NCBI GenBank assembly: GCA_013368445.1
Contig: JAACJO010000003.1
Coordinates: 186,001-250,000 of the forward strand
DNA length: 64,000 nt
Reading direction: 5' to 3'
Source: Leucocoprinus leucothites
Lineage: Eukaryota > Basidiomycota > Agaricomycetes > Agaricales > Agaricaceae
The notes below the pieces were generated by a model. The model saw nothing but the letters and a program-made list of their open reading frames with translations. It ran no database searches and was not told the origin of the DNA. Positions within the stretch are counted from its first letter, which is position 1. The number at the start of each line of letters is the position of its first letter. The translations under genes and the position numbers were made by a program. This document shows, in pieces, positions 1 through 13,204 of this stretch.

Positions 1-3000
1 CATGGAATGTCACTAAAATCAACCCTAATGTGAGAGCGTCTCAAATGGTTTTACTAATATTTGACGCTCAAAAGTGGCAAAATCCGTCAGTTGACACAGT
101 GTGATAGTTGGGTGATGAAACACACGAGGACTTATTCCTTCACAGGGTTAGCATATCCCTCTTGAGTGTGCTTTTTTCTTCCACACTGCGCAGGTCTCTT
201 GGTATTTTTCTGCGAAAAACGGGGGCGCCAAGGCTTTTCTGGCATCATTGTAGGGAAGGCTGTAATTTCGAATGGCAGTGCTCATATAGGAAGGTCGGAT
301 TGTTTGTTGTGCCACAGCTAGAGACATTACCAAAGCTAGTTCTATATGACCCTCAGAGAAGTAATGAGGGATACTCATCCCATCAGTTGGCACAGAGTGA
401 AGGATTTTGTACCTGTTCATGAGAAGATGGGGATTGAAACTGTGGGAAAGATGGAAATTATGCTTGGAAGGATGTGTGGTATGAAATGTGTATATCTTTT
501 GTGAGAGCAGAGTTGAGTGTTCGATAGCAGTGACCCTGAAGTTGAGTGAATGAAGAATTATAGCTATAGTAATGTGGAGCTACCACATTGTTTTCCATGG
601 CGCTGGCGCAGCTAGACGGTTGGGTGGCCTGCTAATCCTTCCAAACCAACTCTTCAGTTTTCGATATGAGTCCTCGGAATTCATCGCTCCAAGCATCCCC
701 CTCCTCTTCTCGCTGTACTACTACTAAAATCAATGCACAAGAACATGAGCTCAAAGCAATGACTAGTGCGGCCCATAGGATGTGCAATGGAGAACCATCA
801 AATATCGAAATGCACTCAAGGCTTGATGCTCTGCCTGAACGACAGAGAAGGATAGAGGAGTGACAACAAGGATTCCTGCCGAAGATTAGAATTCCCTGGT
901 GGTTGTGCGCGATTTCTTCATTTCTGGGACGAACCCTGCTGATCCGCAGCGCCCTCCAGAAATACTCCCTCGCCAGCAGATATTGCGCAAGAGCCCAGTT
1001 TTGAAAATCGACGAGATGATACTTGGAAAGAAGCTGTACAAGTTCTGGCTCTTTTTCGTGAGCATCTATGATAAGTTTGAAAGAATGAATTCTGATACCC
1101 TATATCTGCAGTATATTGTGTCCTCATTTCCCTTGCTGTTTGTGGCGTTATCGTAGCTGCTACTTATGTTAGCCAATACTTTATTGAGAGGTCGGAAAAG
1201 AACCCAGAAAGTAAATTTCAGCATTCCAAGGAGCAATAATTTCGATTTGCAGTCCTCGTATGGGAAGGTATTCTGGCTAAGATTTTTTGTGGTGTTGTAG
1301 CTTAGGAAAATACTAGCGCTTATCATAGGACATACTAAGCCATGCTGAGAGAAGTAAGGAGTAATACCATTGGTGGGGCGCCAAGCACTATTTATAAATC
1401 GTGAACTGAGGTGCCGAGATTTCATTCAGGATATCCCTCGCCAAGTTCTGCTGCCCTTATTTGTGAAGAGACCAGGCACAAGTGGGGTCTAAGCTCTGCG
1501 GGATAGATTCATGTGCATTACCATTGACTTTTTTTATGTTTCTGAACTGGGTTATTGTGAGTTTAGTTTGTCCTGGCTGGCTGGAGGTGTCCTAGTCAAT
1601 TACATCGACCCGGAGAAGAATACCGTAATGTTGGGGATTTTCATAGAATTTTCACTGTGTATTTGCATATAGATGAACAGGAACGTTACCTACGACTACA
1701 TTATAATAATAGGCTACAAATATGGGCTTCAGAGTTGATTATCGGGAATACTTTACTTAGAGAACGGCGTAGGACTGGGGTCACCCATCTTCTAAGCAGC
1801 TTTTACGCAGCAAAACGGAAATTTCCTGAGAGCGAGCTACTGACCGGCCGAGAGCCAATAGCAATTACCTACCCATTTTCCCTATTTGTGGCCTCCCACA
1901 GGATCGAATGCAAGGACGAACGTGCATTCATCAATGTATCATTATCGACAACATGATATACGGACGAAGCTTGGCAGGATCAAGAAATTAGATCAACACG
2001 GTCGTGCGTTTATTGGTGAGAGGACAAGAAACCTAACACTTTCCTTGTATAAAAGGCTAAGTTATATAAAGGCTCGAAAGGGCTTGGATTAATTTTGTGC
2101 CCCTACTCCACTCTGACCGCGTCGGCATCGTCTGTTCCTCACCCTACAACTCGGTCGCGATACGCGCCCTGTTGTAAAATAGTCTCAATGTGGACTAGCT
2201 TCAGGAGAACACTAGCCACAAATTAAGACCCTCCTTCGGATGCTCTCGAGTGTGCTTGTCTCGCGTGGTTGACAGCTGAATGGAATTTCGTCCGGGTCGT
2301 TCTATAGTGGGGTGAGGCTGTCCGGGCTCCAAAGGTATTATCGGCATTCCTCTGTCCGACGAAAAATAACAAGTTCACACTCTCACGTCAGTCTAGGCTG
2401 GCTCCAGCTCCAAACACTCAAACTCATCGTCACTGTGGATTCCTGGCTCCTCAGATACGACGATGGCTGGGTGACTGGTCGCTGTGGGTCGTGCGAACGA
2501 AATGCTTTCCTTGTGCATCCGTGGGAACCCATCGACGCACGTTCGTGCTCCTAAGCGCCAATGAATACAACATGCTGATGACTGCTCGCTGGTGCCGGCC
2601 TCCGAACCCGAATGCCATAAAAGTTCTAATCATATCACCGCTTCTATCGTATTCGGGACTCCTTTCTGTTGCGACTGGAGCCTTTCAAGTTCAACCTAAC
2701 CAATGGAGACCAAATACCTGAGGTTAGATTCTCCTAACGACTCGCGCCATCTGGGCATTTGTCGGTTGAGCTGTGGCTGGAGTTGGGGCTTGAAAAGCGC
2801 TGTGCAGGGTGCAGGTTTTCAGGTAAATATCTTATCGGCTATGTTGGGAACCAAAGGGTCGCCGCATGGAAGACGATCACGCGCGAGGGACATTGGGACA
2901 TCGATCTATCACATTCTATCCTTGGGTACATTTCTTCCTACGCGCTCTACCAATCTCTCCCCTCCCTCGACGCACGTTCTACTCTTGACGGGTTCTCAAC

Positions 3001-3391
3001 CCCATAAATAACGCTTTAGAGTGTACAGGGTGAACCTATTATCGGAACGTTGTGGTGTGGTTGGGGTCGACGATTTTTTCACGAACGTGTTCCAACGCCC
3101 TCAAAAGTCGAAAATGTTGTAACGACTTGTTCACGAACTGAGATGGACCTCGAGCGTAGAAATGAACGGGAGAGGGGCTGTGCGTTTTAGTGGGGAGCGG
3201 AACGGGGATACGCCTCTGGGAAATTTCCGAGTCCATTGATCGCACTGATCTGAGATTTAAATTCAAAATTGTCAGCCATGGTGATTTAAGTCCATGTAAG
3301 CGAAGATTTCCAGGCTCTCCAGGCCCTTTCCTCCCTCACCACCACTCCTCTCACTTGGGACTTTTGTCATCTTTCCTTTCCTCTAATCGAC
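1..3391. other. gene-poor stretch, no supportable gene
   Basis: Only short open frames with no recognisable domain, no consistent splice pattern and no clear transposon domain are visible on either strand. The last 100 bases are pyrimidine-rich and probably form the promoter and 5' UTR of the phosphate permease that follows. A decayed mobile element cannot be excluded by eye. Confidence 0.5.
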
Positions 3392-5560
3392 ATGGCTCAA
3401 GACCCAAAACAACTTTCTCCCGAGTCCGCAGGCGGTGCAGCCCGTACCCAGAAAACTCACTGGTCGAAACTTGAGGAGGTCGAGAAAGAGGGTCGCCCTG
3501 CCTTTGTTCTGACAAAAACTGAGCTCAAGCTACTCGGAATTGCTGGAGTGCGTTTTCTGATCTTTCAGTCTTTTTGTTTATCTGACTCGATCCCTCCGTG
3601 TAGGTGGGGTTCTTCCTCGATGGTTTGTGCTCTAAGATCTTCCAATATCACTCTCCTGATGACGATCGCCCTTAGCCTATGATTTGTTCATCATCAACGT
3701 AGGCGACCAATTCAGGGACTCCATCGTGTGTAATACTTATCAGCTGTGAAATAGCCGGTTGCGACAATGCTCCAGTATCGACTTTACAATGGTGGAGCCC
3801 TTCCTGATGGCCTTCAGGGTTTTATGAAAGCAGGTGCCAATATAGGAAGTGTCATTGGTCAATTCGCTTTCGGTGTGTGCTCATCCCATCGCGTATTGTG
3901 CCCGGTCTCATTGACGGTTTACTATCAGGTTACGCTGCGGATGCCTTTGGTCGAAAAGCAGTTTGTATGTTTAATCAGGTCTTTCGCATGTCGACTGCAA
4001 TCTGACTTTACGTTCTCCCAGACGGAAAGGAGCTGATGCTCATTATCTTCGCCACGATTATGTCGATCACAACACCCACAGGCAGCCTTTCTCCTGAAGG
4101 GTCGATTATCTATCTTGCTATCTTCCGTATTGTGCTGGGCATTGGCGTGGGGGGTGATTATCCAATGTCCGCCACTGTCACTTCTGACAGAGCCAACTTG
4201 CGGAAACGCGGTACCATGTTGGCCTACATTTTCTCAAATCAAGGATGGGGCTCCTTCTTTGGATCTCTAGCAACACTCATCGTATTGGCTTGCTACAAGC
4301 ATGTCATGGATGCCGGTAAAACATCGAAAGTAGATGGGAGTGAGTGATCATGCTCAATCATCTTTCTGATCTGTCTGACTTTGGACATCCTTAGTATGGC
4401 GAATTGTCATTGGCCTCTCCCTCATACCTGCGTTCGGAACCCTCTATCAGCGTCTCACATTACCCGAGTCCACGCGATACGAAAACGCTCAGCGACAACA
4501 GCTCAATCCCGAGGCCGGTGATGAGGTCGCCGAGCTCAAGCGCCAACAGGAACTCGCAGAGGGAGCCACCTCATCGGATTCTCATAGTGGTTCTTTGAGC
4601 AAAGAAGAGGAGAAGTCCTCGTCCACTCCCGAAGACACCACTGAAGCTCCGGAGGAAATAGTCAAGAAGAAAGCTCATTTCAAGGAATTTGCTTCGTACT
4701 TCTCGGAATGGCGACACCTCAAACTCCTCTTCGGCACCTCGATATGTTGGTTCCTGCTCGATATCGCTTTTTATGGCATCAACTTGAACCAAAACGTTGT
4801 GCTGGAACAAATCGGCTTCGATGGCAAGGAGGGTACGCCTTGGGAAAAATTATTCAGGATCTCGACGGGTAATATCATCATTACTGCGCTCGGATTCGTC
4901 CCCGGCTACTACGTCTCCGTGTTGACGATCGAGAAGCTCGGGCGCAAGTGGATTCAAATTCAAGGTTTCCTTCTCACATCTCTATTCCGTAAGTTGCGTC
5001 CTCGCCTCAGCTTCTCGAGTCTAACCGTGATCTGTTGAAAGTTGGCATTCTCGCTGGAAGATTCCACTCACTCAGCAGCGCCGCTTTCATCGTCAATTTC
5101 GCTCTTCTTCAGTTCTTTTTCAACTTTGGTGCTAATACTACAACCTACGTAAGTCCTATAACATTTCCGACCGCATGATCGTAAACCCACACTGACTCCT
5201 ATTACAATACCAGTGTTACCCCGCTGAAGTGTTCCCTACGCGCTACCGCGCCTTCGCTCACGGTATCTCTGCTGCCAGTGGCAAGGCCGGCGCTATCATA
5301 TCCGCTCTCGCCTTCAATACTCTCAGTACGAAAATCGGGACGCCCGCTGTTCTCTGGAGTAAGTTCCGGTTCTATAATTAATCTCTGCGAGCCCTGGTAT
5401 CTAATCATTCTTAATTTCCATAGTCTTCGTTGGCTGTAATATCGTCGGTGCTTTTGCCACGTTGCTTCTACCTGAAGTTCGTGGTCGTGACCCAGACGTT
5501 ATCCTTGCCCAGGAAATTGAAGAAGCGAGGAAACAAAGGCTAGCTCAGTCCTCGAAATAG
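3392..5560 (+). CDS. PHO84: Pho84-like inorganic phosphate:H+ symporter (MFS)
   Basis: High-affinity phosphate permease of the phosphate:H+ symporter family, expected in the plasma membrane. Ten exons join without frame conflict. The N-terminal tail is followed by a [15 protein letters not shown] helix 1, the family signature [17 protein letters not shown] near mid-protein, a hydrophilic Ser/Glu-rich central loop (about 4480-4690), a [17 protein letters not shown] stretch in the second half, and a [17 protein letters not shown] motif close to the C terminus. These are hallmarks of fungal Pho84 proteins. The start ATG at 3392 gives a family-typical cytosolic N terminus. Nine introns, the second of which interrupts the first transmembrane helix. 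Stop TAG at 5558. A Git1-like relative lies on the other strand at 19.9-22.6 kb. No truncation or missing segment was noticed. Another substrate within the family is possible but less likely. Confidence 0.9.
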
Positions 5561-6651
5561 AAAATGATTTAGGGGTTATAGTGAACTGCTTCTCTTTTTT
5601 GCTTCTTCCCTCCCTTTCTCTCTTTCGATATGCCGTACTACATGACTCTTCCGGGATCTATTCCAATGATTTAACTGTACTTTTTTTGCTTGCCTTTGCA
5701 TTGTGTTTTTTCATCGTCATGTTTCGAAGCAACGCGCATTCTGTCATGATTAAAAGATGATTGTAATATATGTTTTTATCAAGCTGTACATCACTAATGG
5801 CAAATTTAAGTGCTTTCTCATAAGTGATCGTCTGGCTAATGCCCGATTATTGATCGAGCCGGCGGGCTGCCGCCCGAGCCGGTAGCTTTGGTGTGTAGCC
5901 AGGAAACTGATGTTGTTCCGCAGAATCTAACTTCTTGCTCCACCGTTAGAAGACTACCAATGATCGCAGCAGCTCCACAGCGGAGGTGAGGCGAGCTAAT
6001 GTCGTAGAGAGGAGTGGCGGCGTTGGCTTGGCACAACCGCACAGCAAGGGATGTGGGGTTGACTTACCCGAATAACACGGCCCGCAAATCGCGGAGCACA
6101 AGCATTGTCACATTATCAGATGCAAATACTTGAATCTTGGTACACAGAGAGTGAGCCATTCGGTATATTCAAGTCCAAGGCTGGCTTGCCTAGGATTTCT
6201 CTGAAACATCATCTCAAAACCCATCCAATGTTGCCGTAGTGCCTTGACAAACAAGCTCAATGTTCTCCAAAGCTTCACCTTACCACATTCCTGTAAAAGG
6301 AGACCTGGGTCGACTTAAAGGTCGGGAAGTCTATCAGGCGACTCGTTCAATTTGTTGATCACTCTTTATGATGCTCGTAATCAGTAACATTGCATTTGTA
6401 TTCTTAATTATACTCAACATTGCTATCCATCGGGTACATGGAACATTGATGCACGGGCGATACAAGCCAGGTCGTTCGGAGGGTTACCGCCTTTCTGACC
6501 TGGTCGCTTTGCCTTTGGACCTTGATTGAGTCCAATGGCCAAACGTTAATAGCTAACTATATATCTGACTCAGTAAATTAGCAGACAGGATGAACTCAAC
6601 CCCTCCACCTCAACATCTACTTACTTTCTTGAAATTTTCCCCGGGATCGAC
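5561..6651. other. intergenic region
   Basis: 3' flank of the permease and 5' flank of the membrane protein gene. T-rich runs just after 5560 suit a 3' UTR. I see no gene, RNA or repeat in it. Confidence 0.5.
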
Positions 6652-7750
6652 ATGTACTCTATCCATCCTTTTGTTCATTTCTTGATCACCCTCTTTCTTG
6701 TTTTTCCTTCTCTCCTGCAGGCGGCATTGGTTAATGTTACAATTGATGACTCGGCGCCCGACCCTATTACCGGGAACAACATCTTATATACACCAGTTGG
6801 AGCGTGGAAAATGGGGACAGAGTGTATTGAGTGTAAAGCCCTTCCATCTCCTACGTTATTTTATCATAGAACCTGGCACGATAGTACTGTGGGTTCCAAC
6901 TTGATTTCTCCTGGATTTCGCGGCTTGCTCAGCATAAACTCAGTCCAATGAAAAGGGGTCAACTCAGACCACTATCCAGTTCACATTTCGTGGTATGTCA
7001 AGCCGACTATATGGTTTTCTTCGGTGCATTCAGATGTGACTTCTAGGAACTGCAGTCTATGTCTTCTGTGTACTCGCGCGGGCAACTAAGCACCCCTTCG
7101 GACTCAGTGATATGACTTTCTACATTAATGGGACAGAGACCGGAAATTTTAGGAGGCCAGCACCCGGGACTAGTGGATTCGACTACAATATGACGGTCTT
7201 TCAGTCATCTTCCCTTCCTCCTGGCCTTCACAGCCTCGTAATTCAAAATGGGCTTGGTGGTAAACGCTCTCTCATGTTATTGGATGCAATAACTTACACG
7301 TAAGCCTACTGGAAATGTCCAGTGATTTTGAGCTGACAAGTGACTAGCTATGATAACGGTACCAGCGACACGGGCCCTGATTCGGACGGAGAGAAAACAA
7401 TATCCTTATCATCCTTCCTTCCAGACATAATCCTCGGAAGTGTCCTGGGCGGCCTAGCACTTTTTCTTGTGGCTGGCTTTGCCTTCCTTTGCTGGCGGCG
7501 TAGGCAGCACAAGTTGAGGGAACAATATGGATCTCGACTCGCACCCTTTAGTTTGTCCCAGGTGAACACACCTTACCCTGGAAATAACAAGAACCTTAGA
7601 ACAGGAGAATTCAACTCTTATTCCTCACCGAAGAAAGGATTACGCGACATGAAACCACCTTTGGTACCTCCGCTGACCAGAATGAAGGAATCTCTCCCCA
7701 AAGAATACTCAGCAAATAAACCTATTCCGGCCAACAGAGTCGCAACCTAA
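6652..7750 (+). CDS. single-pass membrane protein, galactose-binding-like ectodomain
   Basis: Type I membrane protein of a family that is expanded in Agaricomycetes; the function is not known. Four exons fit: 6652-6888, 6944-6992, 7047-7299 and 7348-7750, giving 313 residues. A signal peptide (residues 1-24, hydrophobic core LITLFLVFPSLLQA) is followed by a beta-rich domain that begins VNVTIDDS. It holds a WKMGTECIECKA cysteine pair, a GTAVYVFCVLA strand and a DMTFYINGTETGNF segment, and ends in SLMLLDAITYTYDN. This order is characteristic of these proteins. One transmembrane helix (ILGSVLGGLALFLVAGFAFL) is stopped by WRRRQHK, and the cytosolic tail is about 85 residues, basic and proline-containing. 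Several N-x-T/S sites are present in the ectodomain. A role in surface sensing or glycan binding is only inference. Confidence 0.8.
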
Positions 7751-9133
7751 GTACAGGCAGCCATACACTATTTTTCTAACATTTAAACCAACAAATATTT
7801 CTCAGGTATCGTATGTATAGTCTGTAAACTTTTCATGCACAATAGTATATAAAGACTCATACAACTTTACAGTCAATACCAGCGTCTTTGGTTAGGCATT
7901 GAAACTCCTTAAGATCTGGTTCATTTGGGTTCTACTTGTTCTAACGGCAATAACACTAATCTGTAGCAGAATATACCGTCCCAGTTTAGTCCACGGCACG
8001 AGCATGGATATATGAATATTTAAATATGTAGGCTTAAAAACAACTTGTTTGGACGTAGTAAACAACTGTCCTTTATACTTGAAGTAATTTCAAATGAGCG
8101 GAATTAACTTGTCCCGTGGACAGTGTGTGTTGGGAGGAGACTGATTTTCTATTCTGGGCTGCGACAAACTGCAAAGGTATAGTTGAGCAAATTATGGATT
8201 AATCCGGCTCACTTAATTATATTTTTATTGCTGTACTGGAGTAGACAGGACTCAAAGGACAAAATCGGCACAACAGCCAAGCAAGGCGAGTCCTGACTCG
8301 GAGTTAATTCCATGGCGCCTAAGTATTTAATTAATAGCTGATCGCCGCTCTAATCATGGATGGTCGCTGATCAGTGATCTTCTTATTCTTTGCTTGGTGC
8401 CGTGGCGTACAGTAATCCCAAGTGGAGAAAAACGACGAGAATGGTAGATGTGGACGGCCATAACTGAATGTGCGCCTTATCTTTAGATAGAGTCGTTCTG
8501 CATAGTCGCAGTACCATAAGTAAGCTAATGTGAGATGAGTACGGCGACTGCATACACTGGGACATCACCCCGCATCACGATAGAGCAAATGGCGGCCGCG
8601 ATCCTACAAGCAAATGAGCTTACAAGGAAGATGAGGATACCAACAGGGAACTTGTCCTATTCAGAGACCATGGGACTCATTTGATTTCATTGATAATTAT
8701 ATACATACAGAGCCTCTTGTGCAGGCCAAGGCCAAGAACTGTGGATGTCAGTTCAAACTAACTCCGCGGCCCACATTACATCGCATAGTTCAATAATAAA
8801 GAATGATGAAATGACGAAATGCACAGTAGTACGCGTTAATATAACCAGCAGTGCTTTAACCTAGCGAAGCGGTCAGCTGAGCAAAGATGAACTCCAAAAG
8901 ACCCACGTCAAATTGATATCTTCTCGACTTCCGCATGGGTCAAGGACCACGATTGTCAAAAGCCAGTTGACTCCAACCATACGAATATTTCCTTCTTCGG
9001 GGCTTCCACACACTGTGGCATGTGGTTCTCGTGTTGAAATTAAATACGCGAAGTGGTTCAAACGCACGTGCTCCGAGCGAGAATTTGGGGCTGCTATGAT
9101 AGTGGGTATCACTCGACTACTGGGTGGAGAGGG
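7751..9133. other. intergenic region
   Basis: AT-rich spacer of about 1.4 kb. Short open frames on the minus strand (8383-8568, 8873-9157) have no recognisable features. I see no RNA gene or repeat. Confidence 0.5.
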
Positions 9134-9140
9134 TATAAAA
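9134..9140 (+). promoter_or_regulatory. TATA box of the secreted-protein gene
   Basis: TATAAAA in a GC-rich surround, 59 bp upstream of the ATG at 9199. The spacing leaves room for a short 5' UTR and suits a strongly expressed secreted protein. Confidence 0.6.
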
Positions 9141-9198
9141 GGAGTGTGTTGATACATACACTGAGGGATATCTGACGGTCTATCTTTCCGGGGTCAAG

Positions 9199-10063
9199 AT
9201 GAAATTCACACTCTTGGTTGCTTCCTCTGTCCTCCCAGCTCTCGCAATCAACCAGTACACGTTAATTGGTCCGTATGCATTTTATCAATGAGGCATATCT
9301 GGTAATTGACAAGACCCTATCCTATAATCTGCACTTTTAGGAAACGTACCCAAGCCTTCAACCTGTGGCAACTCAGGCGTACTTCCCGGAGGAGGTTGGA
9401 TCGCGAATAAACGCTGTGGCTATGTAATGGGTACCGCAGTAGCCGGACATAGATTCGACGTCGAATCTACAGATAGTACGAACTACCATTACGGTCGTTA
9501 TCGTGGTACAAGTGGCAATTTCTGCACGTACTTGATCCCTTCTGTGCGTCTTAATTTTGTGTTCTTCAAGCCTTGGTGACTTAACCTTCAGCCCCTTAAG
9601 GCATTGGATCTTAACACCCAAGTTTCGGGAATTGCTTCATCTTGCTCTTCCGCTACTGCCGCAGCCATGTGCAATCGTAATAGTTTTGGACGTGACTTTG
9701 ACTCGCCACCTCATCAAGGAGATGGTGCTATCGTCGTTCCCCTCAACCTTGCCTCATGCCCCGGATTCTACAACTATTTCGTGGTAAGATCACCTCGTTA
9801 AAAAAAGATAAATAGGACAAAACGCTCATACCCGTTGTTAGGATTCCAACTTCCAAACGGGCACTTTTCAAGATCCTGTACCCTTTAATATGGCCTTGAC
9901 CTCTGGTGGTGGATATCGCTATACTACGAGGGATGGCGTGGCTAGTATGGTTAGGGCAACAGTTGCGGAATATGGCCAGGTCATCTGGTTCTTCGTTCCA
10001 CGCTCTTGTATCGCCGCACAGCTTCCAGCAGGTCTTAACAATGACGGAGGGGATGGTTGTTAG
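9199..10063 (+). CDS. small secreted cysteine-containing protein, unknown function
   Basis: Not recognised. Four exons, 9199-9268, 9341-9543, 9592-9783 and 9842-10063, join in frame to 228 residues ending in DGC. The first 17 residues (MKFTLLVASSVLPALA) form a clear signal peptide. The mature part has eight cysteines, spaced through the chain, an even number compatible with four disulfides, and no transmembrane helix or GPI-like tail. Gly, Ser, Asn and Tyr are abundant. A good TATA box lies just upstream. Size, secretion signal and cysteines fit the small secreted proteins (effector-like or cell-surface) common in mushrooms, but no catalytic motif is visible and I assign no activity. Its 3' end lies only about 70 bp from the convergent FAD monooxygenase copy 1. 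Confidence 0.8.
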
Positions 10064-10133
10064 TAGAGAATGTATAGCATTCATGGTCTCATGTTACATA
10101 TGAGTACGCGATCACTGTTTCGAAATTTCCTGA

Positions 10134-11429
10134 TTATCTCGCTACTTCATCAACCTCAACCTCAATGAGCTTCCTAACGATCGTTTCAAGACCTTCCCCA
10201 CTAAAAATGATGGTTAGGTTCATGAAGGTTTTTGCGGCTTCGACTTGAGACCCGGCGAGCATTTTCTCCTCGAATTGTCGCAAAGTCGTGGTCCAGTCGA
10301 TGTTATCTTCAAAGTGCGAGCGGATGGCATAAGAAAGGTCGAGCGCATCTGTCAATGCCAGGTTTACTCCCACACCAGCGAAAGTGGTCATGAGATGTGC
10401 TGCATCGCCTATGACTGTCACACTAGGCAGAATGAGTGAGTACTAGTTTTCAGAAATACAAAGATAGAGCAACATACCCAGGGTGCGTTTTCCATTGCTT
10501 CAAATTCACTGGCAACATGTACAACGGACGGATCAACAGCGGACCTTCGCTCCGGGTCACAAAGCCTTTGCCCAGCGGTTCCCAGCCTGCGTATTTGCTG
10601 TCAACGAGCGCCTGCTTTGACGCTTCAGTGTCAGCCCAATCGATACCACAAGTAGTTTCCCAGTCCTCATCGACTTTAAGCTGAGCATACGTTCGAACTG
10701 ATCCGTCGCCGTTGCGTTGGCTAATGAGGATACTGGAATGACCACTCTGGAGGCAGGTCCCGGCTCCGACGCGTTCTGCAAGATCGGGGTGCTTGGAGTC
10801 AATATCGCTGATCCGGGCTTCAATACTGGTGATGCCGGAATAGAAGGGCGTCTCGTCCGTTAAAAGTCCTCGAACACGGCTCCAGGCACCGTCCGCTCCA
10901 ACTACGAGCTCAAACCCTCCCTCCTTTTCACCACTCTCCAGTTCAACGGTAAATTGAGGGACGGTGCTAGTCGATGACGGATCTTCGGAGACTGCTACTA
11001 CTTTCTTACCCCAAGAAATCATGCCATCGTCAAGGGAGTCGAGGAGGATCTTGCGTAACATCTGTCTGTCGATTTCTGGTCGATCAGAAAGACCTCCTGA
11101 TCCGTCGTCGGCCCAGCCGACTGTTCCATCCTGGTCAAGCATTTTCATAGCCTCTCCTTCCTTTCGGGCATATTTTCGAAATTCATCGAAGAGGCCAGCA
11201 GCTTTGAGAGCCAGCTGACCAGAGTTACCGTGGATGTCGAGAGTACCGCCTTGAGAGCGGCTATGATAGGACTCGTCGAGCTCAAAAAGTTTAAAAGGAA
11301 CGTTTTGAAGCTTGAGAAGGCGAGCGAGAGTCAAGCCGCCGGGGCCACCTGTGGAACTGTTAGCGTATAGGATGGATAACTAAGGGTGGACTTAGTACCG
11401 CCAATAATTGCGATTCGGGATGATGTCAT
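10134..11429 (-). CDS. FAD-dependent monooxygenase (TetX/PHBH-like), copy 1
   Basis: Group A flavoprotein monooxygenase expected to hydroxylate an aromatic or polyketide-like small molecule using NAD(P)H; the substrate is unknown. Three exons: a 35 nt first exon encoding MTSSRIAIIGG, a long second exon (to about 10470) and a third starting VTVIGDAAHLM. The FAD fold is plain: GGGPGGLTLARLL near the N terminus, a VVGADGAWSRVR DG motif in the middle and the GD motif GDAAHLM near residue 300. An unusual feature is GDAAHLMTTFAGVG, whereas copy 2 and the family consensus have a proline in place of the second T. The first intron splits the glycine-rich loop. ATG at 11429, stop at 10134. About 400 residues. 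It is the derived or parental partner of copy 2. Confidence 0.85.
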
Positions 11430-11891
11430 TGAAGAATCCTCTGTACTCGTTTGCTTGGGTAAGTCCTAAGTCCTTGTGTGCAGATGGGGCGGGATATTCA
11501 GAGAGTCGAGTTCAGCATGGGCTTTTCAAGAGTAACTTCCGACCAGCCACCCATGACGCGCAACTCCACCGGCATTACGAGCAGGAGCCGAACAAACAAG
11601 TCATCGCTGTTCCTGCCTGGACTTGAGCGATGTATCCCCATGTTGTGGGATCAGGGGTGAGAGAAGGAAGTGTTGTATTTAAGGCTCATGCTCAGCTTCA
11701 GGAGATCAACAAAGAGTTGTCATGGGGGAGAAACGCGATGTTATATTCGACATCAGTGACAACATACCAAGTCACAACGACAAAGAAGCACACAGCAATT
11801 GCCCGTTTTCCAGGGATTAGATAATTCAGCGCTTAGCTGTGCAGGATGCCCGAAGTAATTCTGCTCCGATCACTATTTCGAAATTTCCTCC

Positions 11892-13204
11892 TTATCTGCT
11901 TACTTCTTGAACCTCGCCGTCTGGCATCATAGCCTCACCAAGCTTCCTAAGGACCGTTTCAAACCCTTCCCCGCTGAACATGATGGTTAAGTTCGTGAAG
12001 GTTTTCGCTGCCTCGACCTGAGACCTGGCGAGCATTTTCTCCTCGAACTGTTGTAGAGCTGTAGTCCAATCGACGTTATCTTCAAAGTGCGAGCGAATGG
12101 CATGAGAAAGGTCGAGCGCATCTGTCAATGCTAGATTGACTCCCACACCTGCGAAAGGGGTCATGAGATGTGCTGCATCGCCTATGACTGTCACACTAGG
12201 CAGAATGAGTGAGTAATGTTTTTTCGGGAATATAAAGAGGGAGTAACATACCCAGGTCGCGTTTTCCATTGTTTCAAATTCACAGGCAGCATGTATAATG
12301 GACGGACAAACAGCGGACCTTCGCTCCGCATCACAAAACCTTTACCCAGCGGTTCCCAGCCCGCATATTTGCTATCAATGAGCGCCTTCTTTGATACTTC
12401 AGCATCAGTCCAATCGATACCACAAGTAGTTTCCCAGTCCTCATCAACCTTAAGCTGAGCATACGTCCGAACTGATCCGTCGCCGTTGCGTTGGCTAATG
12501 AGGATGCTGGAATGTCCACTCTGGAAGCAGGTGCCGGCTCCGACGCGTTCTGCAAGATCGGGGTGCTTGGAGTCAATATCGCTGATCCGGGCTTCAATAC
12601 TGGTGATGCCGGAATAGAAGGGCGTCTCGTCTGTTAAAAGTCCTCGAACGCGACTCCAGGCACCGTCTGCTCCAACTACGAGTTCAAACCCTCCCTCCTT
12701 TTCACCGCTCTCCAGTTCAACGGTAAATTGAGGAACGGTGTCGGTCGATGAGGTATCTTCGGAGACGCCTATTACTTTCTTACTCCAAGAAACCATGCCA
12801 TCGTCAAGGGAATCGAGGAGGATCTTGCGTAACATCTGTCTGTCGATTTCTGGTCGATCAGAAAGACCTCCTGATCCGTCGTCGGCCCAACCAACTGTTC
12901 CATTCTCGTCAAGCATTTTCATAGCCTCTCCTTCCTTTCGGGCATATTTTTGAAATTCAGCAAAGAGGCCAGCAGCTTTGAGAGCTAGTTGACCAGAGTT
13001 ACCGTGGATGTCGAGAGTACCGCCTTGAGAGCGGCTATGATGGGACTCGTCGAGCTCAAAAAGTTTGAAAGGGACGTTTTGAAGCTTGAGAAGGCGAGCG
13101 AGAGTCAAGCCGCCGGGGCCACCTGCAGAACTGTTAGTTTATAGAAAGGGACAGCTAGGGATGGGTTTGGTACCGCCAATGATTGCGATTCGGGGTGATG
13201 CCAT
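11892..13204 (-). CDS. FAD-dependent monooxygenase (TetX/PHBH-like), copy 2
   Basis: Tandem paralogue of the gene at 10134-11429, with the same three-exon structure and intron positions. It starts MASPRIAIIGG, has the FAD loop GGGPGGLTLARLL, the middle DG motif and a canonical GDAAHLMTPFAGVG near the C terminus. I count about 21 amino-acid differences from copy 1 over the roughly 283 residues of exon 2, so about 93 percent identity by hand alignment. Most changes are conservative, no stop or frameshift is seen, and both copies therefore look functional. The C-terminal tails differ more (MMPDGEVQEVSR here). Substrate is unknown. The gene immediately upstream is a divergently transcribed DUF6699-like gene with about 500 bp between the two starts. 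Confidence 0.85.
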
